Below are positions 1 through 10,100 of a stretch of 64,000 nucleotides of DNA, piece by piece. The stretch covers positions 21,678 through 85,677 of the forward strand of contig CALGDE010000100.1 in the NCBI GenBank assembly GCA_937883785.1, in the 5' to 3' direction. The translations under genes were made by a program, and so were the position numbers. Numbering within the stretch: the first letter of the stretch is position 1; each line of letters begins with the position of its first letter. Source of the DNA: an uncultured cyanobacterium. Lineage in GTDB: Bacteria > Cyanobacteriota > Cyanobacteriia > CACIAM-69d. The notes under the pieces were generated by a model. It searched no databases and had not been told where the DNA came from. It saw only the letters and a list, made by a program, of their open reading frames with translations.

Positions 1-475
1 GCCTTGGGATTTAATGGACGGCGCTAGTTTATATCTAGAACAAGCCTATGCTTTTGCCCTAAACCAACCCTATCGAACGCGTGTTTTAAAGCTGATTACC
101 GTTGACGATCACATCGAAATTGAAAATTACAGCATCACCAATGCTGAAAACCTTTACGGTGCGTCCCGTGAGCCAGAACGGCTTAAAGATTTAACCCGCG
201 ATCGCATTGAACTAATGGGCAAGTGTAATTTTATTGTTCACTGGACCGGCAGTATGTTTGCTGGAAATGTGGAGCCCGGAAAGGGATGCTTGGTCACTCG
301 CAAGGGACAGGAAACTTACCTGGATAGTAAGTTTGAAATTGATGGCGATCGCTTTTCTAGCCATGATACGGGGCGCGACGTGAACACCGACGAACAACTG
401 TGGGGCGCAAAAGCGGGTCCCTTTGAATTTGAGCGCATTGCTAGTTTTGCTGACGAAGTAAATATCCCGTCCTAG
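1..475 (+). CDS. cpcT: CpcT/CpeT-type phycobiliprotein chromophore lyase, 3' part
   Basis: The gene is truncated by the window edge. The frame is open from base 2 (P-W-D-L before the first ATG at 14), so the true start lies outside. The residues present (about 157) cover most of a protein that is usually near 200 aa. The segment SLYLEQAYAF, then PYRTRVLKL and the late EQLWGAKAGPFEFER block match the CpcT/CpeT family. Members attach phycocyanobilin or phycoerythrobilin to a beta-subunit cysteine (Cys153 in phycocyanin for CpcT) during phycobilisome assembly. The subclass (CpcT versus CpeT) cannot be fixed without the N-terminus. The TAG stop directly abuts the stop of the convergent rnz gene, leaving no intergenic base. 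Confidence 0.85.
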   Translation, partial: PWDLMDGASLYLEQAYAFALNQPYRTRVLKLITVDDHIEIENYSITNAENLYGASREPERLKDLTRDRIELMGKCNFIVHWTGSMFAGNVEPGKGCLVTRKGQETYLDSKFEIDGDRFSSHDTGRDVNTDEQLWGAKAGPFEFERIASFADEVNIPS

Positions 476-1477
476 TTATTTTTCAACGGCTTGTGATTTT
501 TTGACGACTTTCTTTGACGGTTGCTCAACCTTTTTGGGTTTGGGCGATCGCCGTCGAGGAATTTCGTGAACCAGGAAATCCTTTGCCATTGAAGTATTAG
601 GAAAAATTGCCTGAGCTTCTTTTAGCAAGTCCTTGAAAGTAACGGCATTTCCAGGGTTATAGCGAGGACTGAAGTGGGTCAATATTAGATGTTTTACCCC
701 TGCACCCAGGGCCACTTGTGCCGCCATTGTTGAGGTGGAGTGCAGCCTTTCAAAGGCCATTTCCGCATCCTGATGGGCAAAAGTTGCCTCATGAATCAGC
801 ACATCAGCATCGTGGGACAACTCAATGGCATTGTCACAAAACACCGTATCGGTGCAGTAAACAAACTTGCGCCCCACCTCCGCCTCAGAGCAAAATTCCT
901 GACCGTTAATGATTCGCCCATCTGCCAACGTAACCGTTTTTCCCTTTTTCAAATCTGCATAAATCGGTCCCGGTGGAATTTCCATTTCCTTCGCTTTACT
1001 AATATCAAATCGCCCCGGACGATCCTTTTCTTCTATGCGATAACCATACGCCTGAACGCGATGTTTTAAAGGCAAGCAAAATACCTTAAATTCCTTGTCT
1101 TCAAAAACCTTTCCTGGCTCTACCGTGAAGATTTCAATGGGAAAGGCAAAGCGGGTTTTTGAATAACGCTGACAGGATTTTAAGTAGTCCTTCAGTTCCG
1201 GCGGACCAAACATTTGGATGGGCTGAGGATCCCCCGCTAAACCGCAACTTGCCAACAATCCCATCAATCCAAAAATATGATCACCGTGCATATGGGTGAT
1301 AAAAATTTTGGTGATTTGGCTGGGGCGAAGATCGCTGCGTAAAAACTGATGTTGCGTGCCTTCTCCGCAGTCGAATAGCCAAATATCGGAGCGCTGGGGA
1401 AGGCGCAATGCCACGCTGGATACGTTGCGCGATCGCGTAGGAACGCCAGAGCTGGTCCCTAAAAATGTAATCTGCAC
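476..1477 (-). CDS. rnz: Ribonuclease Z
   Basis: This 333-aa metallo-beta-lactamase-fold endonuclease removes the 3' trailer from tRNA precursors. The N-terminal [13 protein letters not shown] block and the zinc-binding HxHxDH motif (His62, His64, Asp66, His67 in THMHGDH) are intact. A later ILTHFSPRY block supplies further metal ligands. The last 25 or so residues are a lysine-rich tail beyond the catalytic fold. The gene lies 35 bp downstream of murE on the same strand, so the two are probably cotranscribed. Its stop touches the stop of the convergent cpcT gene. Confidence 0.95.
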   Translation of the reverse strand: MQITFLGTSSGVPTRSRNVSSVALRLPQRSDIWLFDCGEGTQHQFLRSDLRPSQITKIFITHMHGDHIFGLMGLLASCGLAGDPQPIQMFGPPELKDYLKSCQRYSKTRFAFPIEIFTVEPGKVFEDKEFKVFCLPLKHRVQAYGYRIEEKDRPGRFDISKAKEMEIPPGPIYADLKKGKTVTLADGRIINGQEFCSEAEVGRKFVYCTDTVFCDNAIELSHDADVLIHEATFAHQDAEMAFERLHSTSTMAAQVALGAGVKHLILTHFSPRYNPGNAVTFKDLLKEAQAIFPNTSMAKDFLVHEIPRRRSPKPKKVEQPSKKVVKKSQAVEK

Positions 1478-1512
1478 GTGCGCCTTTCCTCCTCAAGCAA
1501 ACCGTGGGCGGG

Positions 1513-3039
1513 TCAACCCAGTCGCAACCTTAACGCATCACGAGCCTGTTCGCGATCGTCAAAATGAATCTTTTCAGTGCCTAAAATTTGATAATCTTCA
1601 TGACCTTTCCCGGCAATCAAAACGCAATCTCCCGCCTTCGCCTCCAAAATTGCCGTACGAATTGCCTCAGCGCGATCGCCAATCACCACCGAGTTCGCAT
1701 CAGCAGAAATCCCCTCCACCACATCATTCAAAATTTGCTGCGGGTCCTCAGTGCGCGGATTATCAGAGGTTACTACCGCCCAGTCCGACTGGCTCGCCGC
1801 AATATTGCCCATTAGCGGACGCTTGGTGCGATCGCGATCGCCCCCACAGCCAAACACGCAAATTAACCGATTCGCCACAAACGGTCGCGCCGCCCGCAAC
1901 GCATTGTCTAAACTATCCGGCGTATGGGCGTAGTCCACAATTACGCTAATATCCTGTTCTTTTGCTTCGTAACCCACAGCAACTCGCTGCATTCTTCCGG
2001 GTACGCCGGGAAATTCTGCCAGCGCGTTTACCATCGTTACTAACTCTAACCCTAGGTGTAATCCTGATGCGATCGCTGCCAAAACATTTTCTAAATTAAA
2101 CTGTCCCACCAGCGGTGAAGAAAATGGAACAACTTGACCATCGGGACCATGAAGCTGACCGGTAACTCCGTCTAATTGGTAGGCTAAATCTGTTAGATAA
2201 AAATCGGCTTTTTCATTGTCTACGCTATAGGTCCAACGGCGATTTTTTGGCAGTTTATCCACCATTTTTTGACCATAATCGCTATCGATATTGACGATTC
2301 CCCGCCCAGTTTCTGTTAGGTAGTCGGAAGAAAACAACAGCGCCTTTGCCTCAAAATAGGCGTCCATTGTGCCGTGATAATCCAAATGATCCTGGGTCAA
2401 ATTGGTAAACACCGCCACCTGAAACTTACACTCCGCCACCCGCCGCTGATGCAATCCGTGGGAACTCACCTCCATCACCGCCGAATCAGCCCCCGCATCC
2501 CGCGCCGCCGCCAATTGCCCCTGTAATTCCACCGCAAAAGGTGTGGTGTTAACGGCAGTTTTCTCATAGCCGGGCCAGCGGTTTACCAAGGTTCCAAACA
2601 ATGCCGGCGATCGCCCACAACGCCCCAAGAAATACTCCACCAACTGGGAAGTGGTCGTCTTACCATTGGTGCCAGTGACGCCCACTAATTGCAACGTTTG
2701 AGTGGGATCGTCGTAGAAAGCCGCGGCAATTTCTCCGCAAACGCCCACCACGTCTTCAGCGATAATTAAACACGTATTGTCGTCACTTTCTAACGGCTTA
2801 TTTTTAGCAGCTTCCGGGGAAATAATCGCAGCGATCGCCCCACCTTCAATAGCCGAACGCCAAAACTCACCGCCGTCCACCCGCGTCCCCGGCATCCCAA
2901 TAAATAAGTCCCCCGGCTGACAGGTTTTGCTATTAGTGCTTAATCCCTTAACCGTCCCATCGAGGGCAGAATGATCGGCGATCGCAGGAGCCAAAGAAAC
3001 CGCCGCCAATAAATCGCGCAACTTAAACTCTGCCGCCAT
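1513..3039 (-). CDS. murE: UDP-MurNAc-L-Ala-D-Glu:meso-DAP ligase (MurE)
   Basis: This 508-aa cytoplasmic Mur ligase adds the third residue to the peptidoglycan stem peptide using ATP. It has the P-loop GTNGKTT (about 123-129), the EVSSHGL segment near 190 and the central-to-C-terminal block VDYAHTPDSL. The DNPR motif at 426-429 marks use of meso-diaminopimelate rather than lysine, as expected for a Gram-negative-type wall. Length is normal. It sits between an upstream Uma2 gene (97 bp away) and rnz (35 bp downstream), all leftward. Confidence 0.95.
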   Translation of the reverse strand: MAAEFKLRDLLAAVSLAPAIADHSALDGTVKGLSTNSKTCQPGDLFIGMPGTRVDGGEFWRSAIEGGAIAAIISPEAAKNKPLESDDNTCLIIAEDVVGVCGEIAAAFYDDPTQTLQLVGVTGTNGKTTTSQLVEYFLGRCGRSPALFGTLVNRWPGYEKTAVNTTPFAVELQGQLAAARDAGADSAVMEVSSHGLHQRRVAECKFQVAVFTNLTQDHLDYHGTMDAYFEAKALLFSSDYLTETGRGIVNIDSDYGQKMVDKLPKNRRWTYSVDNEKADFYLTDLAYQLDGVTGQLHGPDGQVVPFSSPLVGQFNLENVLAAIASGLHLGLELVTMVNALAEFPGVPGRMQRVAVGYEAKEQDISVIVDYAHTPDSLDNALRAARPFVANRLICVFGCGGDRDRTKRPLMGNIAASQSDWAVVTSDNPRTEDPQQILNDVVEGISADANSVVIGDRAEAIRTAILEAKAGDCVLIAGKGHEDYQILGTEKIHFDDREQARDALRLRLG

Positions 3040-3136
3040 CTTTAAGCCCTCAAAACAAACTCACGCCGTACAATTGCCGAAATTTTAGTGCAATTCTCGC
3101 CATTGCGCTGCATCAACCATGGTCAGCACAGGCGTC

Positions 3137-3886
3137 TCACCCCGACTGCTCCTGAAACATTTCAATCAGCCACATCGTAATGGCGGCATCGTTGTTCTCA
3201 TCGGTCCGGCGCAATGCCTCAGTCACAATAGCCAAATCTAACCCTGGCAGCACTACCGACTGAGTGATTTCTTGAGCAGTGTCACCACACAAGTCAAAGG
3301 CAATTAGCGATCGCTGCAAAGCATCAACCACCCAGTATTCTTGAATCCCTAACTCTTTATAGAGCCCCTTCTTCGGACCCAAGTCGTCAGCTAAACTGCT
3401 AACCGCAACTTCAATCGCCAACGTGGGTGGATCACACTGATTCAAGTCAATAATTTGATTGCTCCCAATAGCAGGAAGCGTTTTAATTTCCCCAAGGTAG
3501 ATAGATAAGTCTGGCTGGCATTCTTTATGCCCCGTCTTTCTCAAAGTGGCATTAATGCACTCAATACTTTTGACCCGATTAAAAGCAGCAAAAAGCGTCG
3601 CAACTTTGTAAGGAATATTATTCTGCCGAGAATGCTCATATCCTAACGGGACGACATGCATCCTTTGGTTGTAGTAGTAAGCCTTGACGCTGGGTAAACC
3701 CTCAGGTTCTTTGTTGCCGGCGATCGCCACAAAGTCATCCCAGCTCGCCTCCACCCAGCCATCGAAACTGGCATAAGCTAGCTGGACCAAACGGGGCGGC
3801 AACTTATCAACTGCTACGGCTATTGTTTCTGGTAAATTCGCAATACTTTTAGTGCTTTTTTGTGAAGTAAATTGGGATAAATTCAT
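3137..3886 (-). CDS. Uma2 family (DUF820) putative restriction-endonuclease-like protein
   Basis: This protein of about 249 aa belongs to the cyanobacteria-expanded Uma2/DUF820 family, which has a PD-(D/E)XK nuclease fold and no established cellular role. The diagnostic core is present: an AIEVAVSS strand carrying the Glu, followed by KKGLYKELGIQEYWVVD with the Lys and the closing strand. Two ATGs compete, at 3892 and 3886. The GGAG box on the minus strand lies about 7 nt before the inner one and almost touches the outer one, so I chose 3886. A dead relative of the same family is found at 26.5 kb. Confidence 0.85.
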   Translation of the reverse strand: MNLSQFTSQKSTKSIANLPETIAVAVDKLPPRLVQLAYASFDGWVEASWDDFVAIAGNKEPEGLPSVKAYYYNQRMHVVPLGYEHSRQNNIPYKVATLFAAFNRVKSIECINATLRKTGHKECQPDLSIYLGEIKTLPAIGSNQIIDLNQCDPPTLAIEVAVSSLADDLGPKKGLYKELGIQEYWVVDALQRSLIAFDLCGDTAQEITQSVVLPGLDLAIVTEALRRTDENNDAAITMWLIEMFQEQSG

Positions 3887-3979
3887 GGGCATTCTCCATG
3901 ATTTATTAGACTTCTATGTTACTCTCGTTTGGCTGTATGCCCGTTTATTAGATCCCATTTTTAAAGCGTTATATTTCCT

Positions 3980-5320
3980 ATGCCCGATCAGACCAAAACC
4001 AGTAAGCCTAAAATTGCGATTTCCCATTTAGGGTGCGAGAAAAATCGTATTGATACGGAGCATATGTTGGGGTTGCTGTCGGAGGCGGGCTATGGGGTAG
4101 ATGCGGATGACGACGCGTCCGACTACACCATTGTCAATACGTGCAGTTTTATTCAGGATGCGCGGGAAGAATCGGTGCGCACCTTAGTGGAACTGGCGGA
4201 GGCGGGCAAGAAAATTGTGGTGACCGGCTGTATGGCTCAGCACTTCCAGGGGCAGCTTTTGGAGGAGTTGCCGGAGGCGGTAGCCGTGGTGGGCACGGGG
4301 GATTATGGGCAGATTGTAGATGTGATTGAGCGGGCGGAGCAGGGGGAGCGGGTGGAGCTGGTGACCCCGGAGCCCACTTATATTGCTGATGAAACGGTGC
4401 CGCGCTATCGCACCACGGCGGAGGGTACGGCTTATGTGCGTATTGCGGAGGGGTGTGATTATCGCTGTGCGTTTTGCATTATTCCTCACCTGCGTGGCAA
4501 TCAGCGATCGCGCACTATTGAGTCCATTGTGGCCGAAGCAAAACGGCTGGCAGCGGAGGGGGTGCAGGAAATTATTTTGATTTCCCAAATCACCACCAAT
4601 TACGGAAAAGATATTTACGGTAGGCCCATGCTGGCAGAGCTGCTGCGGGCATTGGGAGAAGTGGATGTGCCGTGGATTCGGATGCACTATGCCTATCCCA
4701 CGGGGCTTACACCAAAAGTTATTGATGCAATTCGGGAAACGCCGAATGTGCTGCCCTATTTAGATTTGCCGTTGCAGCATTCCCATCCCCAGGTGCTGCG
4801 GTCTATGAATCGTCCCTGGCAGGCGGATGTCAATGATCGCACCATTGATCGCATTAAAGAAGCGCTGCCCGATGCCATTTTGCGTACCACTTTGATTGTG
4901 GGTTTCCCTGGCGAGACGGAGGAGCAGTTTGAGCATCTATATCAATTTATGGAACGCCACGAATTTGACCATGTGGGGGTTTTTACCTTTTCGGCGGAGG
5001 AGGGAACGGCGGCCTTTGATTTGCCCAATCAATTGCCCCAAGAGGTGATGAACCGGCGGCGGGCGGACCTGATGAAATTGCAGCAGCCTATTTCTCTGAA
5101 GCGCAATCAGGCTCAGGTGGGCAAGGTGGTGGATGTGTTGGTGGAGCAGGAAAAGCCCCTGGGAAATATGGCCCTGGGACGGTGCGATCGCTTCTCCCCC
5201 GACGTGGACGGATTGGTGTACGTAACCACCAATCAACCGGTGACGTTAGGCAGCATTATTCCTGTGGAAATTACGGAGGCGAATCCCTACGATTTGCGGG
5301 GACATTGGGTTAATTCTTAA
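3980..5320 (+). CDS. rimO: Ribosomal protein S12 methylthiotransferase RimO
   Basis: This 446-aa radical-SAM methylthiotransferase modifies a conserved aspartate of ribosomal protein S12. The N-terminal MTTase domain carries cysteines 19, 55 and 84 for one iron-sulfur cluster ([25 protein letters not shown]). The radical-SAM motif CDYRCAFC gives Cys159, Cys163 and Cys166. The last 65 or so residues form a TRAM domain. The HLGCEKN start distinguishes RimO from the tRNA enzyme MiaB. The gene is transcribed divergently from Uma2-murE-rnz and is followed by gcvH 120 bp downstream. Confidence 0.95.
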   Translation: MPDQTKTSKPKIAISHLGCEKNRIDTEHMLGLLSEAGYGVDADDDASDYTIVNTCSFIQDAREESVRTLVELAEAGKKIVVTGCMAQHFQGQLLEELPEAVAVVGTGDYGQIVDVIERAEQGERVELVTPEPTYIADETVPRYRTTAEGTAYVRIAEGCDYRCAFCIIPHLRGNQRSRTIESIVAEAKRLAAEGVQEIILISQITTNYGKDIYGRPMLAELLRALGEVDVPWIRMHYAYPTGLTPKVIDAIRETPNVLPYLDLPLQHSHPQVLRSMNRPWQADVNDRTIDRIKEALPDAILRTTLIVGFPGETEEQFEHLYQFMERHEFDHVGVFTFSAEEGTAAFDLPNQLPQEVMNRRRADLMKLQQPISLKRNQAQVGKVVDVLVEQEKPLGNMALGRCDRFSPDVDGLVYVTTNQPVTLGSIIPVEITEANPYDLRGHWVNS

Positions 5321-5440
5321 GGCGAATTCCCATACTTTGCCAGCCTGTTCGGATAGGGTTGTCAGGGATAGATTTTGAAAATCTTTCCGTCACTATATTT
5401 TTGATGATTTCCCGTTTTGCCTGTTGCGTGAGGTGCTGTG

Positions 5441-5830
5441 ATGGCGTTTACGTTTCCCGATGATTTGGTTTTCCAGGATTCCCACGAGTATGTGCGCGTT
5501 GATGGGGATGTGGCGTTGGTGGGGCTAAGTGCCTACGCCATTGATGAGCTAGGGGATTTGGTGTTTTTGGAGCTGCCTGAGGTGGACAGCGAAATTGAGA
5601 AGGGGGAGAACTTTGGATCGTTGGAGTCGGTGAAGGCGGTAGGGGAGCTGTATTCTCCGGTGACCGGCGTGGTGATTGAGTGCAACGATGCTTATGTGGA
5701 TGCGCCGGAAAATTTGGCGGCGGATCCCCACGGTGAGAATGGCTGGCTGATTAAAGTGCGGATGTCGAACCCGGAGGAGTTGGAGGCGCTAATGTCGGCG
5801 GGGGCTTATCGGGAACTTTTGGGTCTGTAG
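5441..5830 (+). CDS. gcvH: Glycine cleavage system H protein
   Basis: This 129-aa lipoyl carrier shuttles the aminomethyl group between the P and T proteins of the glycine cleavage complex, which is important in cyanobacterial photorespiration. The lipoylation site is Lys65 in ESVKAVGEL, and the length is typical. I start at ATG 5441 because a GAGG box lies 7 nt before it; a GTG one codon upstream is in frame. No gcvP or gcvT is nearby, which is common in cyanobacteria. The stop codon lies inside the first unit of a 14-bp tandem repeat. Confidence 0.95.
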   Translation: MAFTFPDDLVFQDSHEYVRVDGDVALVGLSAYAIDELGDLVFLELPEVDSEIEKGENFGSLESVKAVGELYSPVTGVVIECNDAYVDAPENLAADPHGENGWLIKVRMSNPEELEALMSAGAYRELLGL

Positions 5831-5857
5831 CGACAGGTCTGTAGCGACAGGTCTATA
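5822..5857 (+). repeat. 14-bp tandem repeat over the gcvH stop
   Basis: The unit GGTCTGTAGCGACA occurs at 5822-5835 and 5836-5849, followed by a partial third (GGTCTATA). The first unit contains the gcvH stop codon (TAG, 5828-5830). Confidence 0.9.
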
Positions 5858-6159
5858 AAAATTAGAGCAGCAATATTGTGTCTGTGGCTTTGTGAATTGG
5901 GACGCTTTTTGGAGTGGTCCCATTTTGTTGGCCATGGAGGCGATAGGGCAGGATTTGGGAAATGGCTGAAAGTCTCTTGGGGAAGGCGATCGCTGCCAAA
6001 GCATTTTGGGAATTCCCAGTGGGCTAGGGCTTGTAAACCATGCCGATCGCCATAGTGAACAATGAAGATAATTAATTCTAAAACCCCAAACTAAACTGCA
6101 ATTAATTGAGTCAAAAGTATTGAGTCGGTGCTTGGGCGCTAAGGAATTGGCTGACGAGT
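5858..6159. other. Intergenic region without a recognised gene
   Basis: Between gcvH and the hydrolase I see no convincing coding frame. The open frame on the minus strand runs into the start of the next gene and shows no family features. The stretch presumably holds the hydrolase promoter. Confidence 0.5.
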
Positions 6160-7092
6160 TTGACTGACGCATCAATGGGGTCATCCCGCGGGGCATCTAT
6201 GACGGCAGCGAACCAACTACTGCGCTTTGAACGCGGTGAATTAGAGGCAATCATGGGGCACCAGCAGCGATCGACGCAGAAGCAGAATTTTTATTTTTCG
6301 GCGGTGGATGATTATCCGGCACACCAGTTAGCCCAGTTGTTTCCCGATGCTCGTCCGTTGCGGTTTGTGGGCGATCGCCCCACCAGTAAAACCACCGACA
6401 CGGCGATTCTTTGCCTCCACGGATTTACAGCCATGCCCTACGGTGTGCGTCCCATCGCGGAACAGTGTGCCCGCGCTGGCTTTGACACCTATGCCCCAGT
6501 GTTGCCCGGCCATGGCTGGCAAGATCCCCAACAACAGCGCCGGGAATTTCCCAAGATCACCATGGAAAAGCTGCTAACTGCGGCGCGCATAGAGGTAACA
6601 AAACTGAGAAGTCGTTACAAAAAAGTGTATGCCTACGGTGATTCCATGGGCGGCGCCCTAAGCTTTGCCTTGGCTAGCGAAGGGTTAGTGGACGCATGCG
6701 CGGCAACGGCTCCAGCGTTGAAATTGCCCTTCCGCGGCGAGGTGCTTTCCCGCTATTTTGGCTGGCTCAACGTCAATGTGCCGAAGCATATTTCCCAGCG
6801 ATTTTATGCCCCGTGTTATGAGTTTGAAAATGCCCGCGCTGGCCGCGCCCTTTGGGAAGTGTCCCGGTACACTCGCGATCGCCTCGACCAAGTTTCCTGC
6901 CCCGTCTTTATCGCCCATTCCCGCAACGATCCCACCATCCCGGCCGAAGCAACGGAAATGGCTCAGAATCGGTGTAAAGGACCGTTAGAAGTGCAATGGT
7001 TTGACCTGTCGGGACACGTGCTACCGCTGGATATTCAGGGTCCTGAGGTTAGTGAGGCAATTACCGATTTTTTCAAAAGCTTAAAGCTTTAG
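6160..7092 (+). CDS. Alpha/beta hydrolase (carboxylesterase/lipase-like)
   Basis: This serine hydrolase is up to 310 aa long. It has an oxyanion-hole HGFT motif after a hydrophobic strand, the nucleophile elbow GDSMGG, an acid in HSRNDPTIP and the catalytic His in LSGHVLPLD near the C-terminus, so the full triad is present. The pattern resembles bacterial carboxylesterase/monoacylglycerol-lipase-like enzymes; the substrate is unknown. The open frame begins with TTG at 6160. In-frame ATGs at 6175 and 6199 are alternatives and no site has a clear Shine-Dalgarno box, so the start is uncertain. It lies 75 bp before the first caspase/STAND gene. Confidence 0.8.
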   Translation: MTDASMGSSRGASMTAANQLLRFERGELEAIMGHQQRSTQKQNFYFSAVDDYPAHQLAQLFPDARPLRFVGDRPTSKTTDTAILCLHGFTAMPYGVRPIAEQCARAGFDTYAPVLPGHGWQDPQQQRREFPKITMEKLLTAARIEVTKLRSRYKKVYAYGDSMGGALSFALASEGLVDACAATAPALKLPFRGEVLSRYFGWLNVNVPKHISQRFYAPCYEFENARAGRALWEVSRYTRDRLDQVSCPVFIAHSRNDPTIPAEATEMAQNRCKGPLEVQWFDLSGHVLPLDIQGPEVSEAITDFFKSLKL

Positions 7093-7166
7093 AGCGCATA
7101 CAAAACGGAGCTTTTAGGGTGGGTTAAAGTCGGACCGTTCGTCGTTTTACGACAAGGGTCTCTACA

Positions 7167-10100
7167 ATGCTGCGTAATTTTGCGATTATTATTGGGGTTA
7201 ACGCCTATGAAAATGGCATCCCCCCGTTAGAAACTGCGGTGAATGATGCTCAGGCGATCGGGGAGCTATTAACTAAGCAGTATGGCTATCAAGTTCTTTA
7301 CTTGCTAGATACCAATGCTACTAATGCCAAAATATTAGATTGTTTAAGCCAGCTTAAGTCAGGATCTTTGACGCTTGAGGAAGAGTCTATTGTTCTTCAA
7401 GAGGCGGACCAAGTTTTATTTTATTTTGCAGGACATGGGGTTGCTCGCGACACTTTGGATGAGTCGGGAGCTGGCAGTCCGGCAGGGTTTATTTTGCCCC
7501 AGGATGCCAATATTAATCAGGTAGATTCTGGGCAGAATGGGCAGGGCAGGGCTGATAGTTTTATTGCCATGCAGTTGGTTCACGATGCATTGGTAGACCT
7601 TCCCTGTCGTCATTTATTGTTGATTTTAGATTGTTGTTTTGCGGGCACATTTCGTTGGGCGGGCACCACTCGCAGCGTGCGGCGATCGCAACAGATTTAC
7701 AAGGAACGTTTTAAGCGCTTTCTAAATGGAACTGCGCGGGAAGTTATTACCTCCGCTGCCCATGATGAAAAGGCTCTTGATAGTGCTATTCCGTTAGGAA
7801 ATCGCTTTCAAGTTGCTGATGGTAGTCGCCATTCTCCCTTTGCTGAGCGACTGTTGACGGTGTTAAGTGGGCAGGAAAAGGTTTATCGGGATTTATATGC
7901 GGATGGGATTATTACTGCCAATGAACTGTTTGTTTATTTAAACAATACGCTGGCAGATTTAACGGATAAGCAAAAGCCTGGTTTTTGTCAGCTGAAGGGG
8001 CACGATAAGGGTGAATATTTATTCTTGCTGCCGGATTTCGATCCTAAGAAATTGGAACCGGCACCGATATTAACTAAGGCGGCGAATCCTTGGATGGGAT
8101 TGAAATCCTACGATATTAAGGATAAGGATTTGTTTTTTGGTCGCGATCGCGCCCTGGCTGGTTTATTAGAAGCCGTTAAAAATCCGACAACGCTGATTCC
8201 GGTAATTGGAATTTCTGGTAGTGGAAAATCTAGCTTGGTAAAAGCAGGTTTAATTCCTAAGTTGGTGGAAGAGGGCTATCAAGTTATTGGTCCCTGTCGT
8301 CCTGGGGAGCGCTGTTTGGAGTCCCTTAGAATTTCCATTTTGCGGTGGTTAGAGACGTTGGGAGCACCGGCGATCACCCAGCTAAAGCAAAATAATCTTT
8401 TAACGTTGCCTAAGAATTGGAATCGGGATGCGGGGATCTTTTGGCGGTGGTTGCAACGGGTTGCGGCGAAGGTTAAAACCACTGGAAAGGTAGATATAAA
8501 GCAGTGGCTTTTTGCGTTTGATCAGTTTGAGGAACTGATTACTTTAGATGCCGCTGGGGAAGGGAAAATTTTGCTAGAGTGGCTATCTAAACTGATAGAA
8601 ATTGCTGCTGAAAAATCCACGGATTCTACCCTTAAGATTGTTGCTACCTTGCGTTCAGATTTTGAGGGGCAGTTTCAGGAAGAAATTCTTTCTCGTGAAG
8701 ATTGGATGGCGTCGCGCTACGTGGTTCCGGCGTTATCCATGGAGGATATTCGTGACATTGTGACCAAGCCTGCGGCTGAGCGGGTGTTGTATTTTGACCC
8801 GCCGGAATTAGTGAATCGGTTGGTGGAAGATGTGGCGCAAATGCCGGGGGCGTTGCCGTTGTTGTCCTTCGCCCTAAGTGAGCTGTATTGGGATTATTTG
8901 GAGGCGGTGAAAACTGAGGAGAGGAGCGATCGCACCTTGACCCTGGCAGCCTATGAAAAGCTGGGGGGCGTTACGGGGTCTTTAACTCAGCGGGCAGAGT
9001 CGGTTTATGGAGGCTTTGACCAAGAGGAGCAGGAAACGGCTCGGCGAATTTTGACTCGGATGGTGGTGCCCACGGGGGAACTGGCGCGGCGGCGGGTGAC
9101 CCAGGCGGAGTTGACCTATGGGGCGGAGGTAAATGAGTTGGTGCAAAAGTGCCTAGGTGCCCTGGTGGCTGGGGGGCTGCTGGTGACTGGGAGGACGGAC
9201 CGGGATGAGGAATATTTTGAGCCGGTGCATGATGCGTTGGTGCGTAGTTGGGATCGTTTGGTGAGATGGGTGCGGGAGGATCGGGAAGATTTGTTGTTGC
9301 AACGGCGATTAACTCCAGCAGCTTTGGAATGGCAGGCACAGCCGGATACGTCTCGCTGGTGGGATAAGGGATTGGATAAGAGCGTACGGGGTATTGAGAA
9401 AGTTACGGGTTATCTAACCAGAGGTTGGCGAGAACAAGCTATTAGGAACGAGCAGAAACGTAAGCGTAATAAAGACAAAAGACAATCGGGGCGTGACTTT
9501 TTATGGACAACAGAACCGCGACTTGATTTGTTAGGAAAACTGCTTAAAACACGACGACTTTGGTTTAATGCTGCTGAATCTAATTTCGTTGAAAATAGTC
9601 TGTTTCAGCGGCGGCGAAACGTGACTTTGCAATGGGCGATAGCCGGAGTCGTTATGGCGACAATAACGATAGCTGGAACTGCCGCCACTTGGGGCTTAAT
9701 TAATGCAGATATTCGGCGAATTGAGCAGTATTTAGAATCTGTAGAGTTGAACAGAGAAACTGATGAAAAGAACGCATTAATCTCTGCTATGGCTGCCATG
9801 GAAATTTATGATCGCCTTGAATTTTTAGCTCCGCCTTCCTTGCATAATAAGATGTACGAAACTTTGAGACACCTTGACGATAAACTTCGCCTGCGTGGAA
9901 TTTTTACTTACCCAGAATCGCGTAACTCAACTGGGAAGGTTGCCCTTCGATCTGACGGAACTTTCTGGTTGGGCGGGGAGGGGAAGCTTATCCATATGGA
10001 TTTAAAAGGAGAAGAACTTGGATCTGTCACCTTGAAAGATAAAGAGGAGCAACTTATTAGTATTGAGGAACTGGCAATATCTAAAAGCGACCGCCTTGCA

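Noticed and set aside
4184..4687. 167-codon minus-strand open frame inside rimO
   Set aside because: It lies entirely within a clear rimO coding sequence and its product is His/Arg-rich with no family pattern.
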